Part shown: positions 28,385 through 37,130 of the stretch, one piece after another
Layout of the letters: each line of letters starts with the position of its first letter
Position numbering within the stretch: the stretch's first letter is position 1
Assembly (NCBI GenBank): GCA_023403845.1
Contig: JAEYDL010000020.1
Coordinates: forward strand, 124,001-188,000
Reading direction: 5' to 3'
DNA length: 64,000 nucleotides
From: Pseudomonadota bacterium
GTDB taxonomy: Bacteria > Desulfobacterota > Desulfovibrionia > Desulfovibrionales > Desulfovibrionaceae
Program-made: the position numbers and the translations under genes
Notes under the pieces: generated by a model
The model's database searches: none
Seen by the model: only the letters and a program-made list of their open reading frames with translations
Told to the model about the DNA's origin: nothing

Positions 28385-30055
28385 TCAATCGCGACGTTCA
28401 AGGCACGCTTTTGTAAGTTCTGTCACCATAGTGTGCGTAATACGATCACTTTCCTGCAATAATTTGATTTTTTTCACGCCATGCATCACCGTGCTATGAT
28501 CTTTGCCTCCGAACATGCGCCCGATGACGGGATAGGAATGTCCCAGAAGTTCTCTGCAGAGATACATGGCCAGCTGGCGTGCCTGAACCAGATCGGGACG
28601 CCTTTTTTCCCCCAGAATGTCTCGAGGAGGAACACCGCAATGTTCCCCGACTATGCTCACTATTCTTTGAGCCGTAAGACTGGAGCTGTCGCCGCTCTGG
28701 CGGATGATGTTCAGAATATCCTGCTCGGCGAGATCCCGTCCTACGAGAGAACGATGGGAAACAACTCTTCGGATCACGCCGGAAAGCCTGCGAATATCCG
28801 AACAGTGCTGAGCCAGAAGCAACATGTGTTCCCGGGGAAGGGACAGGCGTTTCAGCCGTGTCTGCTGCTGTACATACCGCAGACGAACGTCCAGGTCGGG
28901 TTCGGGAAGTTCGGTCCACAGTCCCGTTTCCAGACGGGACTGAAGCGCTCTGTGCAGGTTCCAGTCCCTCGGATGCCCCACCCCGGCGACAACAAAAGGT
29001 TTTCCCTGGTCCATGAAGCGGTCGAGAATCAGGCAAAGTTCTTCCTGAAAGCGAACGCCCTGTTCCTCAGGATGTTCCGTTTGACCGATATATTCGGGAA
29101 TGCTCGACAGATACTGGAAATCATCGAGCAGGATGGCACGTTTTTCCGTCAATTCCCGCCGGACGGCCAGAGGTGGAGCGGAGGCGAAGAGCAGCTCCAG
29201 TTCACTGAGCGAGGCGCACAGCAGATCCTCGCCGAAGGTCTGAAACATTTCGTTGCCCATGGCGCGCAGAAGATGCGTTTTTCCCGTACCGTGCGGACCG
29301 CACAGAACCAGAATGCCCGGGGCTTCCCCCGATTGTGACGGAAGGCCGACCTGCGTTGCATGGACGGCCTTGCGGACGACTTCTCTGGCCAGACTGACGG
29401 CCCATTTATGTTTGCCGTTGGCGATGAAGGTGTCGAACGTGCAGTCCTCGCCGTAGGGAACGGTATTGCCGTTGATTGAGTGCGTTCCCCTGCGGGTTGC
29501 GAACAGCACAGGCTGCGCGTGCGCCTGTTTTTCGAAAGCACCAGGCTTCGTGGAAACGTCGGACTCCTCCTCACAGAACGTTTCTGAGATCGTTTCCTTT
29601 CTTGCCGCATGTGCAGGAAGAGAAGGGCGAACAAAGGCAAGAAGCGCATTCTGCGCGGCAAGGGAGGAGAGCCGAGATTCCTGCTGCGGCTCAGCGTCGG
29701 TTTCCTGCACGCAATGTTCAAAAGGACCATTCCCTGTGGCGTACAGGATGGTCAGATTCTCTCCCCAGACCTGTTCGGCGGCATGTTCCAGTTCCGGCCG
29801 GAAGAGCTTCATGAAGCGCAGGCCGAAAAATACATGGGGAAAGCGGACAAACAGCGTGCGGGCCGCCGCATCGAAATGAATATCCAGAGGATCAAACCAG
29901 CCCTGAAGAACATCCTCTTTGCGTGCAGAACTTGCGACCGCCGAGCTTCGGTCATCTTTCTGTACCTCACTGGAAAGACAGAAGAACAGGGCATCCCCGT
30001 CAGGATGCGTTTCAGAGGTACGGAGCAGATAACGGCGTAAAATGGCTTTGGTCAC
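28385..30055 (-). CDS. dnaA: Chromosomal replication initiator DnaA, divergent and long
   Basis: A 556-residue protein starting at a GTG with GGAAG upstream. Domain I (about residues 50-115) reads FDPLDIHFDAAARTLFVRFP as in DnaA. A long linker (domain II, about 120-200) accounts for the extra length over the usual 440-470. The AAA+ domain has Walker A GPHGTGKT (about 253-260) in place of the usual G-G-x-G-L-G-K-T, and Walker B AILLDDFQYL. Domain IV contains the DnaA-box-binding helix signature KDHSTVMHGVKKI. Position next to dnaN, gyrB and gyrA confirms identity. It unwinds the origin with ATP. The N-terminal 45 residues are unlike typical DnaA, and a later start is possible. Confidence 0.93.
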   Translation of the reverse strand: MTKAILRRYLLRTSETHPDGDALFFCLSSEVQKDDRSSAVASSARKEDVLQGWFDPLDIHFDAAARTLFVRFPHVFFGLRFMKLFRPELEHAAEQVWGENLTILYATGNGPFEHCVQETDAEPQQESRLSSLAAQNALLAFVRPSLPAHAARKETISETFCEEESDVSTKPGAFEKQAHAQPVLFATRRGTHSINGNTVPYGEDCTFDTFIANGKHKWAVSLAREVVRKAVHATQVGLPSQSGEAPGILVLCGPHGTGKTHLLRAMGNEMFQTFGEDLLCASLSELELLFASAPPLAVRRELTEKRAILLDDFQYLSSIPEYIGQTEHPEEQGVRFQEELCLILDRFMDQGKPFVVAGVGHPRDWNLHRALQSRLETGLWTELPEPDLDVRLRYVQQQTRLKRLSLPREHMLLLAQHCSDIRRLSGVIRRVVSHRSLVGRDLAEQDILNIIRQSGDSSSLTAQRIVSIVGEHCGVPPRDILGEKRRPDLVQARQLAMYLCRELLGHSYPVIGRMFGGKDHSTVMHGVKKIKLLQESDRITHTMVTELTKACLERRD

Positions 30056-30499
30056 AACGATCTTCCGCCCTTCCGGTTTCGGGCAGGGCTGCTGGGGAAA
30101 AGATGGAAGCGTAACTCCCTTTTTTTCCGAGTCATTGAAGGAAGAATTCTAGCATGGAAAACTTGTTTTTACAAGTTGTGGAACCTGTGGAAACCATGAG
30201 AAATAATCCTCTGTTTAAGGGGGGAAAGAAGATATCTTCGACGGTGGATGAGACGATCTGAAAAAGGGGAGAGAGAAGCTGTCGTCCGAAGGATGGAAAA
30301 GGCTGAACAGGCTTCCCGAAACGCTTGTTGATTTCGCTTTTGGGATGCTTTCAGGGAGACGATCAAATGTTGGGAATGGATCGCTGCGGGAGGGATGCCT
30401 TCCGTTCCGTCGTGTGCCGGATTGCTGTACAAAGAGGCAAGTTCTCCGTATCAGAGGGCGACGCGGCGTTGCGTCGCAAAAATATTTCGAGGTTTGTCC
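30056..30499. other. dnaA-queA intergenic region, candidate origin-proximal segment
   Basis: About 440 bases between divergent dnaA and queA. Weak DnaA-box-like sites, on the TGTGGATAA orientation, are TGTGGAACC at 30177 and TGTGGAAAC at 30186 in tandem (6 and 7 of 9 matches) and GGTGGATGA at 30243 (7 of 9). Purine-rich runs follow. There is no perfect box, so calling it oriC is tentative; the AT-rich region at 31.7-32.3 kb is an alternative. Confidence 0.35.
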
Positions 30500-31603
30500 A
30501 TGTTTTCCGTTCCCTCTTCTGAAGCTGACTGTCTGCTTGCCTCGTATCGCTATGATCTGCCTCTTGATCAGATAGCCCAACATCCCGGAGAGCGGGGAAG
30601 TTCGCGTCTGCTTGTTCTTGATCGCGAGCGCGATGAGCGCATCCATACCAGTTTTTCCTGTCTTCCTGATTTTCTGCCGCAGGGCACCTTGTTGATCGTG
30701 AACAATTCCCGGGTCATTCCTGCCCGGCTGCTGGGTAAACGTGCGTCCGGGGGCAAACTTGAATTTCTGCTGTTGACGCCGTTGCCTCTGGTCGAGCAGA
30801 CCGGTGAAGATGAGGGAAGCGGCTGGTACAGGGCTGTGGCCGAAGGTCTGATCAGGCCTTCAAAAAATGTAAGACCCGGTGATTTTCTTGAATTTGGAAC
30901 GGGCTTGCGGGTTGAGGTTCTGGAAAAGGGAGCCTTCGGCAGGCACCGGGTGCGCCTGCACTGGCGTGATTCCTTGCGTTCTCTGTTTGAAGCGCAGGGG
31001 CATCTGCCTCTGCCTCCGTATATCCGGCGCGAGGACTCGCTGGAAGACAGGGGGGCGTATCAGACCGTCTATGCGCGTGACGACAAGGCCGGCTCCGTCG
31101 CGGCCCCTACCGCAGGACTGCACTTCACGCCCGAAATGAGACAACGGTTGACAGAGGCCGGATTCGAGTGGGCGGAGGTCACGCTGCATGTGGGGTACGG
31201 TACGTTCAGCCCTGTGCGCTGTGCGGATATACGCGAGCATGTCATGCATCCCGAGTTCGTCGAGGTCTCGACGGAAACGGCGGATGCAGTGGCACGGGCC
31301 AGGAGGGAGGGGCGTCCCGTTATTGCTGTCGGCACCACTTCGGCCCGGACTCTGGAGGGGGTCGCCGGCATGCACGAGGGCGTCTTTATGGCGCATACGG
31401 GATGGATCAATTGTTTTATCCGGCCGGGATATGCGTTTCAGGTCATTGATGGGCTGATTACCAATTTTCATCTTCCTGAATCAACTTTGCTGATGCTGGT
31501 TTCGGCGCTGACCGGACGCGAGAGGATGATCTCCGTTTATGAGGAGGCCGTAAGGCGCGGATACCGTTTTTTTTCCTATGGAGACGCCATGCTGATTCGA
31601 TAA
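30500..31603 (+). CDS. queA: S-adenosylmethionine:tRNA ribosyltransferase-isomerase
   Basis: About 367 residues from the ATG at 30500 (GAGG seven bases upstream). It makes epoxyqueuosine in the anticodon of tRNAs by transferring the ribosyl of S-adenosylmethionine. Conserved blocks are YRYDLPLDQIAQHP, LIVNNSRVIPARLLG, GSVAAPTAGLHFTPEM, VTLHVGYGTFSPVR and TNFHLPESTLLMLVSAL. The length is standard. It is transcribed away from dnaA and closed by the strong terminator at 31624. No other queuosine gene lies nearby. Confidence 0.96.
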   Translation: MFSVPSSEADCLLASYRYDLPLDQIAQHPGERGSSRLLVLDRERDERIHTSFSCLPDFLPQGTLLIVNNSRVIPARLLGKRASGGKLEFLLLTPLPLVEQTGEDEGSGWYRAVAEGLIRPSKNVRPGDFLEFGTGLRVEVLEKGAFGRHRVRLHWRDSLRSLFEAQGHLPLPPYIRREDSLEDRGAYQTVYARDDKAGSVAAPTAGLHFTPEMRQRLTEAGFEWAEVTLHVGYGTFSPVRCADIREHVMHPEFVEVSTETADAVARARREGRPVIAVGTTSARTLEGVAGMHEGVFMAHTGWINCFIRPGYAFQVIDGLITNFHLPESTLLMLVSALTGRERMISVYEEAVRRGYRFFSYGDAMLIR

Positions 31604-31623
31604 TGAAACCGACATGGCATCGT

Positions 31624-31661
31624 CAAAAAACGGACAGACGGTCATGTCTGTCCGTTTTTTG
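31624..31661 (+). terminator. Terminator of queA
   Basis: A perfect 16-base stem, from CAAAAAACGG to GTCTG..TTTTTTG, with a six-base loop GGTCAT. The stem itself ends in a T run. It may act in both directions. Confidence 0.9.
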
Positions 31662-32304
31662 ATGTTTCTGGTCCGTTCATACTTTTTTGTAATTTTATTT
31701 ATTGGTTATGTATATTACGAACACTATGAAAACAAAATGAATACATAAATAGGAACATATCGAAATTCAAATTTCGACATGTTCCGAAGTCTGCTGTCTG
31801 ATCCGCTGTTCGTTTTCAGGAAACGCGGAATCGTGCGCGGCTTCAGTGGAGATCTGGAGAGAGCTGAATGGCTGTATTTTGGGGTGTAACGCTGAAAAAA
31901 GCTTTTCTGAATCCGCTGAACAGGGGAGAAAAGGGGGCAAATACAGGTAAAAAAGATCTGAATCCGGTACAAAGCGTTTCACCAAAAAAGAAAAATATGC
32001 AATAAAATAAATTATACTAATATATTATGTAATGTATGCACAGTTGAATCTGTGTGGTATTCCGAGCCGGGGAACAGATTTGTCTGTAAAAGGGCAAAAT
32101 GCGCCTTTTTCCGTGGTAGAGGATATGTTCCCGCCTGAAAAGATCCTCAGGGAGGGAGCAGGAAGCCGCGCTGCAGGGGGTAATCAAGGAAAACGGAAAG
32201 AAGAACAGAAAGGAAAAGATGAAATAAATGGAATGATCAATTATTTTAATAATTATTTCATATTATTATATGAGTTAAGAACATTTTGGAAACAGATTTG
32301 AAAA
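31662..32304. other. AT-rich intergenic region
   Basis: About 640 bases clearly richer in A/T than the flanks, without a convincing gene; the open frames here lack ribosome sites and family features. It contains the 34-bp inverted repeat at 31752-31785, several short repeats of CTGAATCCG/CTGAAT (about 31865-31960), a CACAG-TTGAAT-CTGTG hairpin near 32039-32054, and long A/T runs at 31990-32030 and 32235-32290. Its position 1.5 kb from dnaA makes an origin unwinding region or a partition site conceivable. A strain-variable island border is the alternative. Confidence 0.5.
31752..31785. repeat. 34-bp near-perfect inverted repeat
   Basis: Arms GGAACATATCGAAATT (31752-31767) and AATTTCGACATGTTCC (31770-31785) match at 15 of 16 positions with a two-base centre. 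The minimal spacer argues for a protein-bound dyad, not an RNA hairpin. No T run follows, so it is not a terminator. No family is recognised. Confidence 0.7.
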
Positions 32305-32342
32305 CAATGGCGGCTTCCTTTTTTCAAGAAAGGAAAGCCGCC
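32305..32342 (-). terminator. Terminator of the HD-domain gene
   Basis: GGCGGCTT/CCTTT on one side pairs with AAAGGAAAGCCGCC on the other with one bulge. Read on minus it ends in ATTGTTTTC. It begins about 20 bases after the HD gene stop. Confidence 0.75.
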
Positions 32343-32364
32343 GTCTTTGTCTGTATATTTAAAA

Positions 32365-33021
32365 TTATTTCTTTATGTTATCATAGTTAAGAACAGATTG
32401 CGAACTTTCTTGCGCACATTCGCCACGTTTACCCCACCAGTTGGCATCAGGACCGAGATACCACCAGTCGGTATGATCGGTCCTGAGAATGGTTTCCGCA
32501 AGCTCCTTCGCTATGTCCGTGCGCAGCCGTTGAACTGCGTTGGCAAGCCACTTGTCTGCGTAGCGGTTGCCGAGGTCGCTTTCCCGTTTCAGATTGAGGA
32601 TGAGATCAAGCTGATCGGCGTCATGCGCCAGAATAGATTCAGGAGTGGTGCGAGCGGCATGTTCATCCCAGACGTCAAGGAGTTCGTCTTCAAGCCCCGT
32701 GCCCGCGACGGCATCCTGAAGAGCTTCTCTTTCTTGCGAGGTGTCGTAGAGTCTGTTCACATAGTTGAAGTCTCCGGTCCGGGCTTCCGGAAGGTCGTGA
32801 AAAAGGCAGAGAAGCATGGTGCGGGAGGGATCGGCGCCTGCTTTTCGGGCGAGTGCGTACCCGATGACGGCAGTTCTGTGCGAATGTTCGGCGACACTTT
32901 CCCGGCCGCTTCCCAAAAAGGCGTATCCGCTACGTGGAGTATGCCGCAGCATACCGACTTCATTGAGAAAATCAACAAGGCGCTGCATGGCGTCCCGCTG
33001 GCGGATTTGTTCAGTCGACAT
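32365..33021 (-). CDS. HD-domain hydrolase, YfbR-like (5'-deoxynucleotidase type)
   Basis: About 218 residues from the ATG at 33021 (GAGGA upstream); the longer frame lacks a ribosome site. The HD-superfamily metal residues are seen in ESVAEHSHRTAVIGYALA, LLCLFHDLPEARTGDFN and a later AHDADQLDL. This arrangement is that of the HD_3 group, whose best known member YfbR removes phosphate from deoxynucleoside 5'-monophosphates. A nucleotide-pool role is the family expectation, and the exact substrate is not proven. The C-terminus is Trp-rich (DWWYLGPDANWWG). It is monocistronic. Confidence 0.85.
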   Translation of the reverse strand: MSTEQIRQRDAMQRLVDFLNEVGMLRHTPRSGYAFLGSGRESVAEHSHRTAVIGYALARKAGADPSRTMLLCLFHDLPEARTGDFNYVNRLYDTSQEREALQDAVAGTGLEDELLDVWDEHAARTTPESILAHDADQLDLILNLKRESDLGNRYADKWLANAVQRLRTDIAKELAETILRTDHTDWWYLGPDANWWGKRGECAQESSQSVLNYDNIKK

Positions 33022-33162
33022 GGATGTTCCTCGTGTTGGTATGGCGTGAAAACAGAAATATCCTGTTTGCCTACCTGTAACAAATCGAAGATGCAAACAA
33101 AAAATACGTAGCAGGAATCTTGTTCCTGCAGAGAGACTTGGAAAGGAGCGGAAGAAGGAGCG

Positions 33163-34335
33163 CTAGCGCTTGCGGAATGCCTCGCCAACGGCCTTGCCCG
33201 ACGCCCAGGCCCAGTGCAAATTATAGCCGCCGAGCAATCCGGTAATGTCAAGAACTTCTCCGGCGAAATACATTCCGGGAAACTTGCGGCTTTCCAGAGT
33301 GCGAGGGTTGACGTCCCGCGTGTCCACGCCTCCGGCGGCTGCTTCGGCCTTGTTCATTCCCTCGGAACGGAGAGGAACGACTTCGTGGGCATGCAGTGCG
33401 TCGGCAATGCGCTTTCGCGCCTGTTTTCCAAGTTGGGCGACCTTGCAGGAGGTCAGCTCTCCTGGAATGAGGCGTTCGGCCAGCCGGTCGGGGAGAACCC
33501 GGCGAAACAGATTGAGGGCAGTGACCTTGCCGTTATTCGGCATGTGCATGAGTTCAAGGGCTGACGTTCGGGGCAGGAAGTCGATGTGCAGAGGCTCGCC
33601 GTTTCGCCAGAAACATGAGGTCTGCAAAATGGCCGGACCGCTCAGGCCCTTGTGCGTGAACAGCAGAGGGTATTCGAATGTTCTGCCGCCTGTGCTGACG
33701 GCGGCGGGAAGGCTGATGCCGGAAAGGCCGCGCAGGGGCCAGGATTCAGGAAACAGCAGAGGAACGAGAACTGGTCGAACCGGAACGATTTTGTGTCCGA
33801 AGCGACGTGCGAGACGCATGCCCAGATCGCTTGATCCTGACGTGGGCCAGGATGGGCCGCCGAGCGCGATAACCAGTTTAGGGGATTCAAGAATTTCTTC
33901 GGACGTTCGGATGCGGAATAGCCCGCTGACGTAATCGACGTCTTTCAGTTCGCGGCGCAGGAGCAGGGAAACTCCAGCTTCGGCAGCGCTTCTGACAAGC
34001 CCTTCAACCAGACGCGCTGCCGGGACCGTGCAGAATATCTGTCCATAATCCCGTTCTTCCCAGGGGATTTCGTATTCCCGGAGCAGGCCGAGAATCCAGT
34101 CGGGAGTGCACCGTTGAAGCGCCGTGCGGGAAAAGGAGACATCCTGCCCTACATACCATTCCGGTCCCATGCGCAGATTGGTGACGTTTCCCTTGCCGCC
34201 GCCGGCCAGCCGGACCTTGCGTCCGGCTACTGGAGCGTGATCCGCGACAATACAGGAAAAGCCGCGTCGGGCTGCGGTCACGGCGCACAGAAGACCGGCG
34301 GCTCCGGCTCCGAGAATGACGACGTCCGCCTGCAT
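33163..34335 (-). CDS. BaiN/YhiN (HI0933)-type FAD-dependent oxidoreductase
   Basis: A 390-residue flavoprotein. The N-terminal Rossmann motif is VVILGAGAAGLLCAVTAARRG with a cluster of family-specific residues after it (GRKVRLAGGGKGNVTNL). The C-terminal FAD block is FPGMYFAGEVLDITGLLGGY followed by NLHWAWASGKAVG. These are diagnostic of the HI0933/YhiN family, one member of which (BaiN) reduces bile-acid double bonds. The physiological substrate here is unknown. Its start codon shares one base with the stop codon of darP, so the two are translationally coupled. Confidence 0.9.
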   Translation of the reverse strand: MQADVVILGAGAAGLLCAVTAARRGFSCIVADHAPVAGRKVRLAGGGKGNVTNLRMGPEWYVGQDVSFSRTALQRCTPDWILGLLREYEIPWEERDYGQIFCTVPAARLVEGLVRSAAEAGVSLLLRRELKDVDYVSGLFRIRTSEEILESPKLVIALGGPSWPTSGSSDLGMRLARRFGHKIVPVRPVLVPLLFPESWPLRGLSGISLPAAVSTGGRTFEYPLLFTHKGLSGPAILQTSCFWRNGEPLHIDFLPRTSALELMHMPNNGKVTALNLFRRVLPDRLAERLIPGELTSCKVAQLGKQARKRIADALHAHEVVPLRSEGMNKAEAAAGGVDTRDVNPRTLESRKFPGMYFAGEVLDITGLLGGYNLHWAWASGKAVGEAFRKR

Positions 34336-34868
34336 CAGGCTACGGGAAGATCGCGCAGCCTGCGGAACAGGGCACGGAAGGCGTGGGGAGGACGACCGTG
34401 TTCGCGTTCATTGCGGGCACGGGCTACAAGGTCGCGAAGAGCCGTCTGATCTTCGGAAGACAGCGGTTCAAGCAGCGTATCCAGCTCTGCGGGAGATGCC
34501 TGCATGAGCTGGTCGCGCAGGTGTTCCGTCTTTCGAAACGAGGCGGTTTCTCCGGCGTGGCCGAGTCTCAGCCGGTCCAGAGCCTCGCGAATGGCCGAAG
34601 CGTCGCCTTCCTCGCGCATGAGCCGCCCCACATATTGCATCTGGCGTCGTCGTCCCTCATGAGAGGAGAGCTGCTGCCATTCCAGCAGCGCATCCCGGAT
34701 GGCGTCGGAAAGGGGCATGGCCATAATTTGCGAAGGGCTCAGAGCCGCCAGTTCCTCTCCCATTCGCTGCAGAGCCGTACTGTCCCGTTTTTTCTGCGAG
34801 CGGCTGGGACGATCATCCTCGTAGGCTTCTTCGGATCCGTTCCATTGATAACGTTTTCTGGGTGGCAT
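34335..34868 (-). CDS. darP: Dual-action ribosomal maturation protein DarP (YjgA/DUF615)
   Basis: A 177-residue, highly charged protein of the YjgA family, which binds late 50S ribosomal precursors and helps peptidyl-transferase-centre maturation. Family features are the N-terminal SRSQKKRDSTALQRMGEELA, the central DAIRDALLEWQ...GRRRQMQYVGRLMR stretch and the C-terminal helical part ending in HAFRALFRRLRDL. The length is as expected. It is coupled to the downstream flavoprotein gene by a one-base overlap. No other ribosome gene adjoins it. Confidence 0.88.
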   Translation of the reverse strand: MPPRKRYQWNGSEEAYEDDRPSRSQKKRDSTALQRMGEELAALSPSQIMAMPLSDAIRDALLEWQQLSSHEGRRRQMQYVGRLMREEGDASAIREALDRLRLGHAGETASFRKTEHLRDQLMQASPAELDTLLEPLSSEDQTALRDLVARARNEREHGRPPHAFRALFRRLRDLPVA

Positions 34869-35185
34869 AGGCTTGCGGGGTTGATGTGGATGGAAATGAC
34901 TTGTTCAGCGGAAAAGAGCGGATGGATGGCGGGCTTCCGCCTTTCAGGTCGGCATGTTCTGTAGTTTTCCAACGGATGCCGGGTGCGGCCCCAGTCGATA
35001 TTTTCTATTATCCAGAAGCTCACGCTGTCTGGCGGTGACGCTGGTCTGTGGTTACCGGCTCGCCTTGTTCTGAGGCTGTTTTTTTGATCTGTCGAGGGGC
35101 ATGCCGTCCGGGGACAGAAGATGGGAATGCCGGACTCCGGCTTCGACGGAGTCCGGCATTAAAAATGGAATATATTCCTCTCCCG
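34869..35185. other. Intergenic region with a 14-bp hairpin after pyrD
   Basis: About 317 bases. The hairpin 35126-35160 pairs AATGCCGGACTCCG with CGGAGTCCGGCATT across a seven-base loop. It lies 26 bases beyond the pyrD stop and so probably ends the pyrK-pyrD transcript, although neither strand has a clear T run after it. The rest, up to the darP start, should contain the darP promoter; I saw no convincing -35/-10 pair. Confidence 0.6.
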
Positions 35186-36124
35186 TCAGATCTTCAGCGA
35201 ACCCCGCAGTTCCTCAAGGCTGTTGATACCGAGCTGCTGGCAAAGATGGGGAATTTCCTCGGCGATCCTGAACGCAGCGTCGGGACGAACGAAGTTCATG
35301 GTTCCGATCTGCACGGCATGTGCGCCCACAAGAATGAATTCAAGCACATCCTGAGCGGACGTGACGCCCCCGATGCCGATGACCGGGATTTTTACGGCAT
35401 TGCAGACCTGCCAGACGCAGCGCAGCGCCACGGGCTTGATCGCGGGGCCGGAAAGCCCTCCCACGATGTTGGCGAGGAGCGGCTTGCGGGTTTTGACATC
35501 GACGGCCATGCCCGTAATGGTATTGATGCAGGAAATGGCGTCCGCGCCGGCCTCTTCCACAGCGCGGGCAATAACGGTGATGTCCGTGACATTGGGGGAC
35601 AGCTTGACGATGACCGGCACGTTGCCGGCCTGCTTCTTGACCGCTTCGGTCACTTCCGCCGCCAGTTTCGGATCCTGCCCGAAAAGAACGCCGCCGCTTT
35701 TGACATTGGGACAGGAAATATTCACTTCAAGCCCGGAAATGCCTTCTTCTGCGGCAAGAATACCGGCCAGTTCCCCGAATTCTTCCGGAGAGGTGGCATA
35801 GAGATTGGCGATGACGGGAGTTTCCCGCCACGGCAGCCGAGGGAGCTTGCTTTTGATAAAGGATTCCACGCCGTCGTTCTGCAGCCCCACCGCATTGAGC
35901 ATGCCGCAGGGTGTCTCGGCCACGCGGGGGAGGGGGTTGCCGTCACGCCGTTTCAGGGACAGCCCCTTGACCACGATGCCGCCGAGCTGGCTCAGGTCGC
36001 CGTAATAGGAAAATTCCACACCGTAACCGAACGTGCCGGAAGCGGTAAGAACGGGATTCTTGAAGTTCAGAGTCTTCGTTCCGCCATGCTTCTGGGAAAT
36101 GAGGCGTACTGCGTAGCGATCCAT
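35186..36124 (-). CDS. pyrD: Dihydroorotate dehydrogenase B, catalytic subunit
   Basis: A 312-residue FMN enzyme of class 1B that oxidises dihydroorotate to orotate in pyrimidine synthesis. Hallmarks are LKNPVLTASGTFGYG-like N-terminus (FKNPVLTASGTFGYG), LEVNISCPNVKSGG with catalytic Cys in the NISCPN loop, VIVKLSPNVTDI, and the phosphate loop IGIGGVTSAQDVLEFI. The stop-start gap to pyrK is three bases, so the heterotetramer subunits are co-expressed. Dependence on PyrK means electrons go to NAD rather than quinone. Confidence 0.95.
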   Translation of the reverse strand: MDRYAVRLISQKHGGTKTLNFKNPVLTASGTFGYGVEFSYYGDLSQLGGIVVKGLSLKRRDGNPLPRVAETPCGMLNAVGLQNDGVESFIKSKLPRLPWRETPVIANLYATSPEEFGELAGILAAEEGISGLEVNISCPNVKSGGVLFGQDPKLAAEVTEAVKKQAGNVPVIVKLSPNVTDITVIARAVEEAGADAISCINTITGMAVDVKTRKPLLANIVGGLSGPAIKPVALRCVWQVCNAVKIPVIGIGGVTSAQDVLEFILVGAHAVQIGTMNFVRPDAAFRIAEEIPHLCQQLGINSLEELRGSLKI

Positions 36125-36127
36125 TGC

Positions 36128-36943
36128 CTAGTCCTCCAGGGAAATCTGATCGGCCCAGAAGACGGGGCCATGATTGCAGGTCTGGACCGGCGTTCCGGCC
36201 TTTTCAGGTACGGGGTACTTGTCCGTGGTCTTGGTGACGCAGCCAAGGCAGGCTCCCACGCCGCAGGCCATACGGTTTTCCAGCGAAAGCTGGCAACGGG
36301 CCTTGCTTTCCAGCGCATAGCTCTGCACGGCCTTGAGGAAGGGAGCGGGGCCGCAGGCCAGCACCAGCCCGTCACGGGCGGCATATGCCGCGATGCGGGA
36401 ACGGACATGATTCAGCAGCCACTGCAGGTCGTCCGGGCCATCTTCCTGAAAGGATTCCACGTCGATACGCTCGCCGAGGGTTTCCACTGGGTAGCAGTCT
36501 TCAGGCTGACGATGGCTGAAGACCATGGACAGAACTCCCGGGGTGGGATGCCGTTCGGCGTAGCCGACGAAAGGCGCAATGCCGATACCGCCCGCGAGCA
36601 ACAGGGTCGGCGTGCCTCCTTCGACGGCGAACCTGTTGCCGAGAGGCCCCCAGAGATGAACGCGATCCCCGCGTCGCAGAGCCGCCATTTTTTCCGTACC
36701 CCTGCCGGAGACCTGGAAAAAGATGACCAGCTCATTGGTGCTTACGCGACAGATGGAAAAGGGACGAGCCCAGGGCATGTCCAGCGCCCAGCCCTGAGGA
36801 CGGATCATGACGAACTGACCAGGCGCCCAGGACTTCCAGCCGGGACGCTCCAGGCGCAGGGCAAAGAACCGGCCGTGGGTGCCGGTGAGGCCAAAGGGGA
36901 CATTATCGATAACTGCCAGGTCGTATAACGAAGACTGACTCAT
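36128..36943 (-). CDS. pyrK: Dihydroorotate dehydrogenase B, electron-transfer subunit
   Basis: A 271-residue ferredoxin-reductase-like subunit. The FAD-binding beta-barrel includes ARPFSICRVS, and the NAD-binding half has LLAGGIGIAPFVGYA. The C-terminal 2Fe-2S site is formed by the cysteines of ACGVGACLGCVTK plus Cys in VQTCNHGPVFW. It takes electrons from the FMN of PyrD and passes them to NAD. It is immediately upstream of pyrD on the same strand. The short gap to divergent argJ probably carries promoters for both. Confidence 0.94.
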   Translation of the reverse strand: MSQSSLYDLAVIDNVPFGLTGTHGRFFALRLERPGWKSWAPGQFVMIRPQGWALDMPWARPFSICRVSTNELVIFFQVSGRGTEKMAALRRGDRVHLWGPLGNRFAVEGGTPTLLLAGGIGIAPFVGYAERHPTPGVLSMVFSHRQPEDCYPVETLGERIDVESFQEDGPDDLQWLLNHVRSRIAAYAARDGLVLACGPAPFLKAVQSYALESKARCQLSLENRMACGVGACLGCVTKTTDKYPVPEKAGTPVQTCNHGPVFWADQISLED

Positions 36944-37130
36944 GGATGTTTTTCCTGCCTTGTGAAAAGGAGTGCTTTATCGTTTTGTAGTGTGGATGGC
37001 TTTCAGGGTCAAGGGGGGTAGAATAGCATGGGCCGTCGTCGGCAGCAATCCTGAAGAATTGCGCCTGAAAGACAAGCGTGGCATACTTCGTAGCCCCTCT
37101 TCTCCTTTTACCAATATGAGGTTTTCCATC

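Noticed and set aside
31724..32301. Two short open frames in the AT-rich gap (31972 to 31724 minus; 32032 to 32301 plus)
   Set aside because: No ribosome sites, no family features, and unlike codon use of real genes around them.
35048..36928. 626-codon frame opposite pyrD and pyrK
   Set aside because: Antisense of two well-recognised enzymes. Long stop-free antisense frames are expected with this codon use.
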